In this document: piece by piece, positions 5,347 through 12,476 of the stretch
Numbering within the stretch: the first letter of the stretch is position 1
Layout of the letters: each line of letters starts with the position of its first letter
Assembly: GCA_964614585.1 (NCBI GenBank)
Contig: CAZTLW010000041.1
Span: 1-16,931, forward strand
From: JAHEFX01 sp964614585
GTDB lineage: Bacteria > Actinomycetota > Acidimicrobiia > Spongiisociales > JAENVV01
DNA: 16,931 nucleotides
Direction: 5' to 3'
Translations under genes and position numbers: made by a program
The notes under the pieces: generated by a model
What the model saw: only the letters and a program-made list of their open reading frames with translations
What the model was told of the DNA's origin: nothing
Databases searched by the model: none

Positions 5347-6116
5347 CGGGACGGTCCTCCGGCGACCGGGTTGGCGAGCACCCCGATGCCCTCGATCTCC
5401 ACCTCCATGAGGTCGCCGGCGACGACCGGCCCCACCCCGGCGGGGGTGCCGGTCAGCACCACGTCGCCGGGGAGGAGGGTCATGACCCGGGAGATGAACG
5501 CGATGAGCTCGGCGACGCCGAACACGAGGTCGGCGGTCGACCCCTCCTGGCGGAGCTCGCCGTTGACCGACGTGGTGATGGCCATGCCCTCGAGGGGGTC
5601 GAACTCGGTGTTGATGGCCGGACCGAGCGGGCAGAAGGTGTCGAAGCCCTTGGCCCGCGTCCACTGGCCGTCGGCGCGCTGGAGGTCACGGGCGGTGACG
5701 TCGTTGGCGCAGGTGTAGCCCAGCACGTGGGCGCCGACGTCCTCGGCGCGGACGTTGCGGGTGAGGGAGCGGATGACCACCGCCAACTCCCCCTCGTGGT
5801 GGACCTCGGCGCTGTCGGGCGGGAGCACGACCCGGGCGAGGGGGCCGACCACCGAGGTGGCGGGCTTGAGGAAGATGATGGGCGTGTCGGGCACGTCGGA
5901 GCCCATCTCGTCGGCGTGCTCGGCGTAGTTCTTGCCGACGGCGACGACCTTGGAGGGGAGCACGGGGGCGAGCAACTCGACCTCGTCGTAGCCGTGCACC
6001 ACGTCGGTGTCCTGCTCCCACTCGACCAGCGGCGACCCCTGGGCGACTCGGATGCCCTCGGCCTCGGCGGTGCCGTAGGCGATGCCCTCGGGGCCGCTGA
6101 AACGAACGATCTGCAT
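5343..6116 (-). CDS. Fumarylacetoacetate hydrolase (FAH) family enzyme
   Basis: A 257-aa protein. Residues 1-50 are a short variable N-terminal part; the FAH catalytic domain begins at about residue 56 with KVVAVGKNYAEHA. Metal ligands are visible as E108 and E110 (HHEGEL) and D139 (CANDVTARD). K157 (RAKGFD) and the GTP motif at 223-225 complete the active site. Relatives include acylpyruvases, oxaloacetate decarboxylases/tautomerases and hydroxyhepta-dienedioate isomerases; the sequence does not decide between them. A homologue adjacent to gltX is known in mycobacteria (Rv2993c, by recollection), so the context is conserved and not evidence for aromatic catabolism. The start at 6116 follows the preceding stop by 1 nt (TGACATG). 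It overlaps gltX by 4 nt. Confidence 0.9.
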   Translation of the reverse strand: MQIVRFSGPEGIAYGTAEAEGIRVAQGSPLVEWEQDTDVVHGYDEVELLAPVLPSKVVAVGKNYAEHADEMGSDVPDTPIIFLKPATSVVGPLARVVLPPDSAEVHHEGELAVVIRSLTRNVRAEDVGAHVLGYTCANDVTARDLQRADGQWTRAKGFDTFCPLGPAINTEFDPLEGMAITTSVNGELRQEGSTADLVFGVAELIAFISRVMTLLPGDVVLTGTPAGVGPVVAGDLMEVEIEGIGVLANPVAGGPSR

Positions 6117-6117
6117 G

Positions 6118-6603
6118 TCAGAGGTCGGCCGCCACGTGGGCGCGGGCGCCGGCCTCGTCGCCGAAGAGCACGTGGTCGGGGACCGAGGCGACGAACGCCT
6201 GGCCCTTGGTGTGCTCGTGGGCGGTGTGGTCGAGGATGTGGTCCCGGCGGGCGGCGAGGGCGTCGGGGTCGCCATCGACCCCGAAACCGAGCAGGGCCAG
6301 CCCCACCCGGACGTCGCCCATCACGGGAGCGCGCCCATAGTGCGAGGCGCGGGCACCGGCGATGGTGCCGACCACGGCCTCCACCTCGTCGGTCCGGTGG
6401 TCGCGGGGGAAGTCGGCCTGGGCGATCAATCGGAGGGCGTAGCCGGTGTTGGGGCCGGTGCGCCCGAAGTGGCCGCCCCACGGCTGGTCGGGACCGATGT
6501 CGTCACCCGGGCGCCGGGGCTCCCACGACCGGGCCGGACCCGGCTCGGGGACCGCGCTCGGCTTCTCCTCGACCGCGATCTCGACGTTGGGTTGCTGAGC
6601 CAT
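6118..6603 (-). CDS. Conserved-looking protein of unknown function
   Basis: A 161-aa soluble protein that I do not recognise. Residues 1-38 are Pro/Glu/Arg-rich and probably disordered. The compact part starts at about residue 40 with PWGGHFGRTGPNTGYALRL, and an alpha/beta-like body follows with AGARASHYGRAPVMGDVRVGLALLG (83-107) and a His-rich stretch DHILDHTAHEHTKG (121-134). There is no signal peptide or membrane segment. The start at 6603 overlaps the ilvE stop by 1 nt (TGATG), and the stop is 1 nt from the FAH start. It is therefore translationally tied to both. The clustered histidines (H122, H126, H129, H131) could bind metal or phosphate, but that is speculation. The reality of the gene is supported by perfect packing in the operon. 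Confidence 0.8.
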   Translation of the reverse strand: MAQQPNVEIAVEEKPSAVPEPGPARSWEPRRPGDDIGPDQPWGGHFGRTGPNTGYALRLIAQADFPRDHRTDEVEAVVGTIAGARASHYGRAPVMGDVRVGLALLGFGVDGDPDALAARRDHILDHTAHEHTKGQAFVASVPDHVLFGDEAGARAHVAADL

Positions 6604-7529
6604 CAGGCGCCCTTCACGTAGGTCAGCCAGTGGTCGTAGCGGGCCACCTTGCCGCGCACGACGTCGGCGTAGGCCTCCTGGACCATGCGGGTGATCGGCC
6701 CGGGCTCCCCGGTGCCGATCGAGCGGTCGTCGACCTCCCGCAGCGGCGTCACCTCGGCGGCGGTCCCCACGAGGAACACCTCGTCGGCGTAATACAGGGA
6801 CGCCCGGGTGAGCGACTGCTCCCGGACCTCGACACCGCCGTCGCGCAGCAGCGTCATGGCACTGTCGCGCGTGATGCCGTTCAGGCACCCGTCGGAGGTC
6901 GGCGGCGTCGTGACGGCGCCGTCGGTGATGACGAAGACGTTCTCCCCCGAGCCCTCGGCGATGAAGCCCTGGGTGTTGAGCATGAGTGCCTCGTCGTAGC
7001 CGGCGGCGACCGCCTCGGACTTGGCGAGGATCGAGTTGAGGTAGGCGCCGGTGCCCTTGGCCGAGGGGATGAGGCTCGCCTGGTCGATGCGCCGCCACGA
7101 CGAGAACCGGCCCCGGATGCCGTTGCGGACCCCGTCCTCGCCGAGGTAGGCGCCCCACTCCCAGGCCGCCACCATCACGTGCGTCGATGCCCCGGCCGGG
7201 TTGAGGCCGATCGAGCCGAGACCGAGGAAGACCAGCGGGCGGATGTAGCACCCGTCGTCGAGGCCGTTCTCGGCCACCACCGACACGGCGATGTCGGTCA
7301 GTTCGTCGGCCGTGAGCTCGAGGGGGATGCCGTAGGCCCGACAACCTCGGACGAGGCGCGCCATGTGCTCCTGGAGGCGGAAGATGGCCGGACCCCGATC
7401 GGTCGGGTAGGCGCGGATCCCCTCGAACACCCCACTGCCGTAGTGGAGCGCGTGGGAGAGGACGTGCACCTTCGCGTCCTCCCAGGGGACGAATTCGCCG
7501 TCGAGCCAGATGACGCGTGAGGGAGTCAT
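6603..7529 (-). CDS. ilvE: Branched-chain amino acid aminotransferase
   Basis: A 308-aa fold-type IV PLP enzyme, the same length as E. coli IlvE. Signatures: HALHYGSGVFEGIRAY (26-41), YIRPLVFLG (95-103), SAKGTGAYLNS with the PLP lysine K158, and GYDEALML through EGSGENVFVI (about 177-205). GTAAEVTPLREV near the C-terminus is also typical. It carries out the last step of Leu, Ile and Val synthesis, or the first step of breakdown, exchanging the amino group with glutamate. The ATG at 7529 lies 4 nt after the S9 peptidase stop (7534-7536), and the end overlaps the unknown protein by 1 nt. A D-amino-acid or aminodeoxychorismate lyase relative is less likely given the full IlvE pattern. Confidence 0.95.
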   Translation of the reverse strand: MTPSRVIWLDGEFVPWEDAKVHVLSHALHYGSGVFEGIRAYPTDRGPAIFRLQEHMARLVRGCRAYGIPLELTADELTDIAVSVVAENGLDDGCYIRPLVFLGLGSIGLNPAGASTHVMVAAWEWGAYLGEDGVRNGIRGRFSSWRRIDQASLIPSAKGTGAYLNSILAKSEAVAAGYDEALMLNTQGFIAEGSGENVFVITDGAVTTPPTSDGCLNGITRDSAMTLLRDGGVEVREQSLTRASLYYADEVFLVGTAAEVTPLREVDDRSIGTGEPGPITRMVQEAYADVVRGKVARYDHWLTYVKGA

Positions 7530-7533
7530 GGCG

Positions 7534-9444
7534 TCAGTCTGCCACCTCGGCGGCGGCCTCGCCCAGCCAGCGCGCGTGCCAGTCGAGGATCGCCTCGAAC
7601 CGCTCGACGCGATGGCGGGGCTTGCCCGATCGGCTCAGTTCGTGCGACTCGCCGGGGAACCGGAGGAACTCGGTCGGGGTGCCCGCCCGGAGCAGGGCGA
7701 CGAAGAACTGCTCGGCCTGCTCGATGGGACACCGGAAGTCCGCCTCGCTGTGGAGGACGAGCGTGGGGGTGGTGATCTCGTGGGCGGTGGCGAGGGGGCT
7801 CTTGTCCCAGAGGTCGGCGAGATCCTCGGGCATCGCCGCCCCGCCCGAGTAGCGCTCGGTGAAGAACGTGCCGATGTCGCTGGTGCCCCAGAACGACGGG
7901 AGCGAGAGCAGGGCGCGCTCCACGACCGCGGACCGCCAGCGGTCGTCGCGGGCCGTGATCCAGGCGGTCATGAAGCCGCCGTAGGAACCACCCATGATCC
8001 CCATGCGGTCGCCGTCGAGGCGGGTGAACCGCTCGAGGGCGGCGTCGACGACGGCGAGGAGGTCGGCCATGTCGTCGCGGCCCCAGCCATCGCCGACCGC
8101 ACCCCGCACCCAGTCCCGGCCCCGTCCCGACGAGCCGCGGGGATTGGCCGCCACCACCCCGTACCCGGCCGAGGCGTAGACCTGGAACTCGTCGAGGAAG
8201 ACCTCGCCGTACTGCGACGCCGGCCCACCGTGGATGTTGAGCAGCAGCGGCACCGGGCCGTCACCGGGCGGCAGGTACACCCAGGCGTCGATGGGGCCGC
8301 CGGGGCCGTCGACGGTGAACCGCTCCCCCGGCACGAGTTCGAGCTCGTCGGAGACGCCGGTGTTGAGGCCGGAGAGGAGGCGTTCGGTGCCGTCGACGAG
8401 GAGATGGAGCTCGCCCGGGTCGGTGGCCGACGAGGCGGTGAAGGCGACGACCCGGCCGTCGGCGGTGGCGTCGAGCCCGGTCACCGTCCGGTCGCCGCCG
8501 ACGACCTCGGTGACGGCGCCGTCGACGATCCGTGCGACCCCGACCCGCCCGCCGTCCTCCAGCAGGGTCAAAAAACCGGCCTCGGTGGCCACCGGCGCCA
8601 CCGGGGCCCCGAAGACGAGCACGGTCGACCGATCGAGGTCGGCGGCCAGGGGCTCCGGGCCCTCGGGGGTCAACCGGTACGGGACACTGTTGTCGGGCAT
8701 CGCCGCCAGATCGGGCATCCCGACCACCACGAGGCCCTCGGGCGTGGATGCCAGCTGCGCCCAGGCCCCGAGCGGGACGAGCTCGGTCGGGTCGCCGCCC
8801 TCGAGGGGCACCGCATGGACGGCGGCCTGGAAGTCGCCGATGGGCCGATCGGACCGGTCGGCGAGGAACACGACCCGATCGCCGTCGACGGTGAACGTCC
8901 GGAAGCGTTCCATCGGCTCGGTGAGGTGCTTCGGATCGGCCTCCCCCGAGGGGTCGACGACGGTGAGGCGGTGGCGGGTGTCGTGCGTCCAGCCGATGTT
9001 GTCGAAGCGGTACGGGATGGCGGTCACCCGCCGGGGGCGGCGGGCCCGCTCATCGGGCTCGACGTCCCAGCCCTCGGCCCATTCGGCCCAGTGGACGACC
9101 AACCGGCCGTCGTCGGCCCACTCGACGCCGCGGACGCCCTTGGGCGCCTCGGTGACGACGGTCGCCTCGCCGCCGTCGGCCGCGATGACGGCGACCTGGG
9201 GCACCTCGTCGACCGCCCGGAGGAAGGCGATGCGGGAGCCGTCGGGCGACCACCTGGGGGTGCTGTCGCCCGGTCCGGCGGTGAAGGGCTCGAGCCCGGC
9301 CGCCTCCGTCCACCGGTGGATCGACCGGTCGTAGCGGTCGTCGACGAGGTTGATCCGGGAGACGGTCACGAGGACCTGGCGGCCGTCGGGCGAGATCGCC
9401 GGCTGGCCGACGGACGTGAAGGCATCGAGTTGGTCGGGGCGCAT
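7534..9444 (-). CDS. S9 family peptidase (prolyl oligopeptidase/acylaminoacyl-peptidase-like)
   Basis: A 636-aa serine peptidase. The N-terminal part, about 1-370, is a beta-propeller with WD40-like PD40 repeats (for example ISPDGRQ and WSPDGSRIAF). The alpha/beta-hydrolase domain begins at about 385. The catalytic triad is visible: S487 in GGSYGGF, D569 in HSEADFRCP and H601 in GESHEL. The oxyanion region is NIHGGPAS (403-410). There is no signal peptide, so it is probably cytosolic and cleaves short peptides or acylated amino acids. The frame is open upstream, but homology begins at MRPDQLDAF. A TAACCT hexamer 8 nt before this ATG suggests a nearly leaderless transcript. It appears to be the first gene of the unit running to gltX. 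Confidence 0.92.
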   Translation of the reverse strand: MRPDQLDAFTSVGQPAISPDGRQVLVTVSRINLVDDRYDRSIHRWTEAAGLEPFTAGPGDSTPRWSPDGSRIAFLRAVDEVPQVAVIAADGGEATVVTEAPKGVRGVEWADDGRLVVHWAEWAEGWDVEPDERARRPRRVTAIPYRFDNIGWTHDTRHRLTVVDPSGEADPKHLTEPMERFRTFTVDGDRVVFLADRSDRPIGDFQAAVHAVPLEGGDPTELVPLGAWAQLASTPEGLVVVGMPDLAAMPDNSVPYRLTPEGPEPLAADLDRSTVLVFGAPVAPVATEAGFLTLLEDGGRVGVARIVDGAVTEVVGGDRTVTGLDATADGRVVAFTASSATDPGELHLLVDGTERLLSGLNTGVSDELELVPGERFTVDGPGGPIDAWVYLPPGDGPVPLLLNIHGGPASQYGEVFLDEFQVYASAGYGVVAANPRGSSGRGRDWVRGAVGDGWGRDDMADLLAVVDAALERFTRLDGDRMGIMGGSYGGFMTAWITARDDRWRSAVVERALLSLPSFWGTSDIGTFFTERYSGGAAMPEDLADLWDKSPLATAHEITTPTLVLHSEADFRCPIEQAEQFFVALLRAGTPTEFLRFPGESHELSRSGKPRHRVERFEAILDWHARWLGEAAAEVAD

Positions 9445-9452
9445 GGGCCGGG

Positions 9453-9458
9453 AGGTTA
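9453..9458 (-). promoter_or_regulatory. -10-like hexamer of the S9 peptidase-to-gltX unit
   Basis: The - strand reads TAACCT, then 8 nt, then the ATG at 9444. There is no Shine-Dalgarno between them. This predicts an mRNA with almost no leader, matching the pattern at other unit heads in the window. Confidence 0.4.
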
Positions 9459-9491
9459 CGACACCTCGACGGTCGCGAACTCCGGTACGGA

Positions 9492-9510
9492 GACCAGACC
9501 CACCCTGGTC
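9492..9510. repeat. Small hairpin-forming repeat between pgpA and the S9 peptidase gene
   Basis: GACCAG (9492-9497) and CTGGTC (9505-9510) are perfect arms around a 7-nt loop. A second arm pair, CCACCGG (9514-9520) and CCGGTGG (9536-9542), lies next to it. They occupy the 115-nt gap between the pgpA stop and the next promoter and may belong to the terminator region or to regulatory sites. Confidence 0.3.
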
Positions 9511-9541
9511 CCACCACCGGAGAACGGCGATCGGACCGGTG

Positions 9542-9558
9542 GCGAACCCTGGGTTCGC
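9542..9558 (-). terminator. Candidate terminator of the serA-pgpA unit
   Basis: GCGAACCC (9542-9549) and GGGTTCGC (9551-9558) are perfect 8-nt arms around a single T. The folded form would be at least a 6-bp stem with a 5-nt loop. It begins 1 nt after the pgpA stop codon. No U-tract follows. An operator is the alternative because of its compact symmetry. Confidence 0.45.
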
Positions 9559-9559
9559 G

Positions 9560-10012
9560 TCAGAGGAGCCAGGTGAGGAGCCAGCCGGCGGCCAGTCCCC
9601 ACACCCCGGCCACGAGGTCGTCGGCCGTGATGCCGAGCGCGCCCGGCAGGCGCTCGGCCGCGGCCACCCCCGGGAAGCGCTTCGTCGCATCGGCGAGGCG
9701 GAACACGGCGAACGCCGCCACCAGCGGCCAGCCGACGAGGCCGATGGACGCCACGAACATGCCCGCCGCCTCGTCCACCACCACCCAGCCGGGATCGCCG
9801 TCGTCGGCGTAGGGCCGGGCCGACCAGAGGGCGAGGCCGGTGACCACGACGGCCGCCGCGGCCTGGGCCCACCACCCCACCGGCGCCAGCGCCCACGCCA
9901 TCGCCAGGGCCAGGGCTGCGCCGACCGTGCCCGACCCGACGTCGCTGCCCCGGAGCCGGCCCAGCACCAGCCCGGTGCCGAACCAGGAGGCGACGACCCG
10001 CTGGGCCGTCAC
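9560..10012 (-). CDS. pgpA: Phosphatidylglycerophosphatase A
   Basis: A 150-aa integral membrane protein, normal for PgpA. It carries GSGTVGA (26-32), a VVVDEAAGM segment with D80/E81 (77-85), VFRLADATKR (103-112) and ITADDLVAG with D131/D132 (128-136), in the family order. Hydrophobic segments lie at about 30-47, 50-65, 84-103 and 134-150. It dephosphorylates phosphatidylglycerol phosphate to give phosphatidylglycerol at the membrane. The start is a GTG at 10012 whose GTGA overlaps the serA stop by 4 nt; no separate Shine-Dalgarno is seen, so translation is probably coupled to serA. The usual Lys-Pro after the FR..D motif is KR here, a small divergence. Confidence 0.85.
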   Translation of the reverse strand: MTAQRVVASWFGTGLVLGRLRGSDVGSGTVGAALALAMAWALAPVGWWAQAAAAVVVTGLALWSARPYADDGDPGWVVVDEAAGMFVASIGLVGWPLVAAFAVFRLADATKRFPGVAAAERLPGALGITADDLVAGVWGLAAGWLLTWLL

Positions 10013-11595
10013 GAGCGGAACTGCAGGAACCGGGCCTTCTCGATGCCGTCGATGGCCTTGAGCTCCTCGACCTGGGTCTCGTCGAGCGGCTCGTCGAGGT
10101 CGAGGCCCATGAGGGCCGGCTCGCCGGGCGTCCGGTTGCGGCCCACGACCATGTTGGCGATGTTGATGCCCCGATCCCCGAGGAAGGTCGCCACCTTGCC
10201 GATGGCGCCGGGTCGGTCGCCGTGACGGACGACGAGCATGTTGCGACCGAACGGCAGCTCGATCTCCATGTCGTCGATGCCCACCAGGGTCGGCCCCTTG
10301 CCGGTCATGGTGCCGACCACCGACGGCGACCGCTCCCCGAGCGTCCCGGTGATCTCCACGATCGAGAGGTACTCCCGGGCGTCCTCGGAACTCTCGGTGA
10401 CGACCTTCACGCCGCGCGCCTCGGCGAGTTGGGCGGCGTTGACGTAGGTGACGTGCTCGCTGCTCACCCAGCCCAGCGCCCCCTTGAGGAGCGCCAGGCG
10501 GAGCGGGGCACACTGGTGCTCGGCGAGCTCCCCGCCGACGCGCAGCGTGATCTGGGCGGGGGTGCCGCGAGCCAGCGACACGAACAGCGTCGCCAACCGT
10601 TCCACCAGGGGGAGGTACGCGGCGACCTCGAGATCGGCCGGCGGCCCGACGTCGAGGTTGACCGCCGACGGGACCAACTCACCCTCCAGCGCCGCCACCA
10701 CCGCGGCCGCCACGTCGATGCCGGCGCGGTCCTGCGCCTCGGCGGTCGAGGCCCCGAGGTGCGGCGTCAGCACGATCTCGGGGACGTCCCGCAGCGGGCT
10801 TCCGGCCGGCAGCGGCTCGTGCTCGTAGACGTCGAGCGCCGCGCCACCGACCTTCCCCGAGCGCACCGCCTCGACCAAGGCGTCCTCGTCGATGATCCCG
10901 CCCCGGCTGGTGTTGACGATGCGGACGCCATCGCGCATCGCGGCGAAGGCGCCGGCGTCGAGGAGGCCGGCCGTCTCCTTGGTCTTGGGCAGGTGGACGG
11001 TGATGAAGTCGGATCGGGCGAGCAGGTCGTCGAGCTCGACGACCTCGACCCCGAGCCGTCGCCCCGAGTCGGGGGCGACGTAGGGATCGTGGGCCAGGAG
11101 CTCCATGCCGAACGCCCGGGCGCGGGCCGCGACGAGCTTGCCGATCCGCCCGAACCCGACGATCCCGAGCGTCTTCCCGTTGAGCTCGACGCCCTTCAGC
11201 GACGATCGGTCCCAGCGACCGGCGCGGATCGAGGCGTCGCCTCGGGGCACGTTGCGGGCCTGGGAGAGGAGGAGGGCGAGGGTGTGCTCGGCGGCGGAGA
11301 CGATGTTGGCGGCGGGGGCGTTGACGACCATGACGCCCGCCGCGGTGGCGGCGTCGAGGTCGATGTTGTCGACGCCGATCCCGGCCCGTCCGACGACGGC
11401 GAGGTCGGGCGCCGCCGCCAGCAGGTCGGCGTCGACCTGCGTCGCCGAGCGGACGATGAGGCCCCGGGCGCCGGCGAGGGCGTCGATGAGGCCGTCCCGG
11501 TCGCGATCGGTGGCATCGACGACCTCGCATCGCTCGGCCAGGGACTCGATCCCGGCGGGGGCGATCTCCTCGGCGACGACGACGGTGGGGCGCAT
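10009..11595 (-). CDS. serA: D-3-phosphoglycerate dehydrogenase
   Basis: A 528-aa long-form enzyme as in mycobacteria. It has a substrate/NAD-binding core (about 1-315), an intervening allosteric domain (about 317-450) and a C-terminal ACT domain (453-528, with RHGDRPGAIGKVATFLGD). The NAD-binding loop is GFGRIG (147-152). Catalytic residues are R231 (NTSRGG), E260 (YEHEP) and H279 (LTPHLGAST). It oxidises 3-phosphoglycerate in the first step of serine synthesis; the ACT domain normally senses serine. The ATG at 11595 is preceded by GAGGA at 11604-11600, 4 nt upstream. A TAGCCT box at 11628-11623 forms half of an inverted repeat shared with the divergent thioesterase gene. Confidence 0.96.
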   Translation of the reverse strand: MRPTVVVAEEIAPAGIESLAERCEVVDATDRDRDGLIDALAGARGLIVRSATQVDADLLAAAPDLAVVGRAGIGVDNIDLDAATAAGVMVVNAPAANIVSAAEHTLALLLSQARNVPRGDASIRAGRWDRSSLKGVELNGKTLGIVGFGRIGKLVAARARAFGMELLAHDPYVAPDSGRRLGVEVVELDDLLARSDFITVHLPKTKETAGLLDAGAFAAMRDGVRIVNTSRGGIIDEDALVEAVRSGKVGGAALDVYEHEPLPAGSPLRDVPEIVLTPHLGASTAEAQDRAGIDVAAAVVAALEGELVPSAVNLDVGPPADLEVAAYLPLVERLATLFVSLARGTPAQITLRVGGELAEHQCAPLRLALLKGALGWVSSEHVTYVNAAQLAEARGVKVVTESSEDAREYLSIVEITGTLGERSPSVVGTMTGKGPTLVGIDDMEIELPFGRNMLVVRHGDRPGAIGKVATFLGDRGINIANMVVGRNRTPGEPALMGLDLDEPLDETQVEELKAIDGIEKARFLQFRS

Positions 11596-11622
11596 GGGGT
11601 CCTCGGTTGGCGGTCGGCCCCG

Positions 11623-11628
11623 AGGCTA
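11623..11628 (-). promoter_or_regulatory. -10-like hexamer of serA-pgpA
   Basis: The - strand reads TAGCCT 27 nt before the serA ATG. The predicted leader of about 20 nt contains a GAGGA Shine-Dalgarno. It is identical in sequence to the divergent thioesterase box. Confidence 0.45.
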
Positions 11629-11673
11629 GGACGGCCGTCGACGCCATCGGTCATCGCCGGGGCCCCGACGCCC

Positions 11674-11679
11674 TAGCCT
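11674..11679 (+). promoter_or_regulatory. -10-like hexamer of the thioesterase gene (leaderless type)
   Basis: TAGCCT is followed by exactly 6 nt (CGGGGC) and the ATG at 11686. No Shine-Dalgarno can fit, so a leaderless mRNA is predicted. Confidence 0.5.
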
Positions 11680-11685
11680 CGGGGC

Positions 11686-12459
11686 ATGCTGCGGTTGGAC
11701 GCGGACCTCGCACTGGAACCGGCGGGTGGGCACCGCTGGACGGCCCATGTCTCGCCGGCCTGGGACATCGGCGACAACCCCAACGGCGGGTACGTCCAGG
11801 CGATCACCCTCGCCGCCCTCGGACGGGAGCTCCCCCACCCCCATCCCCTCACGGCCACCACCCACTACCTTCGGCCGCTGGCCTCCGATGCCCCTGCCGA
11901 GCTCGTCGTCGAGACGATCCGTCGGGGCAACTCCGTCTCGACCGGGATGGTCGCCCTCATCCAGGACGACCGGGAGCGAGTGCGGACCCTGGCCACCTTC
12001 ACCGACCTCGACGAGCAGTCGGGACGCACGCTCCATCGCGGCTACCCGCCCGAGTGGCCCGGCCCCGACGCCTGTCTGGGCCGACCCTCCTCGGAACCCG
12101 CCCCCTATCGGTTCGTCGAGCAGTTCGACATCCGCCTCGTCCCCGACCTCGCCGCCAGCTCGTCGACGGAGATCGGCGGGTGGATCCGCTTCGCCGACGG
12201 CCGCGGCCCCGACCTCCTGTCGATGCCGCTCTTCGCCGACGGCTTCCCACCGACGGTGCTGGCGCTCGGCGTGCTCGGCTGGGTGCCGACCATCGAACTC
12301 ACGGTCCACTTCCGCGCCCGGCCCGAGCCGGGGTGGCTCCAGGCGAGCTTCGCCACCGAGGTGGTGCGCGACGGCGTCTTCGAGGAGGACGGCACGATCT
12401 GGGACGCCTCCGGACGGGTCGTGGCCCACAGCCGGCAGCTGGCCAAGATCCTGCGGTGA
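11686..12459 (+). CDS. Acyl-CoA thioesterase, double-hotdog (TesB-like/4HBT_3) family
   Basis: A 257-aa protein with two hotdog repeats. The N-terminal half (about 1-115) carries the NPNGGYVQAI motif (31-40) and the central strand THYLRPL (59-65). The C-terminal half (about 140-257) has GGWIRFADGR, PLFADGFPPT, GWVPTIELTVHFRARP and EEDGTIWDASGRVVAHSRQLA (split here by position 226-253), which is typical of this family. It should hydrolyse acyl-CoA thioesters in the cytoplasm; chain-length preference cannot be read. It is monocistronic, divergent from serA, and convergent with the HAD gene with a 17-nt gap. The start is supported by TAGCCT at exactly 6 nt upstream and by homology near residue 10. 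Confidence 0.87.
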   Translation: MLRLDADLALEPAGGHRWTAHVSPAWDIGDNPNGGYVQAITLAALGRELPHPHPLTATTHYLRPLASDAPAELVVETIRRGNSVSTGMVALIQDDRERVRTLATFTDLDEQSGRTLHRGYPPEWPGPDACLGRPSSEPAPYRFVEQFDIRLVPDLAASSSTEIGGWIRFADGRGPDLLSMPLFADGFPPTVLALGVLGWVPTIELTVHFRARPEPGWLQASFATEVVRDGVFEEDGTIWDASGRVVAHSRQLAKILR

Positions 12460-12476
12460 CCGCCTGACGGAACCGC

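Larger units (their letters stand above)
11617..11685. repeat. 14-bp inverted repeat carrying two divergent -10 boxes
   Basis: GCCCCGAGGCTAGG (11617-11630) is the exact reverse complement of CCTAGCCTCGGGGC (11672-11685), with 41 nt between the arms. Each arm contains TAGCCT followed by CGGGGC in its own transcription direction: serA to the left, thioesterase to the right. The symmetry may reflect two copies of one promoter/initiation sequence or a shared regulator site. Confidence 0.8.

Noticed and set aside
4027..5718. 563-aa open frame on the + strand opposite gltX
   Set aside because: Antisense shadow of gltX caused by GC-rich codon usage, with no recognisable domain and no plausible ribosome binding site.
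7510..9576. 688-aa open frame on the + strand opposite the S9 peptidase gene
   Set aside because: It mirrors a gene with an intact catalytic triad. The translation is low-complexity Gly/Arg/Asp/Val-rich with no motifs. Long antisense frames are expected at this GC content.
10222..11676. 484-aa open frame on the + strand opposite serA
   Set aside because: Antisense shadow; serA is unambiguous in the other strand and this translation is compositionally biased.
11596..11685. Riboswitch, T-box or attenuator ahead of serA
   Set aside because: The predicted leader is about 20 nt, too short for any of these, and no leader peptide or T-box motif is visible. The same holds upstream of ilvE, which has only a 4-nt gap.
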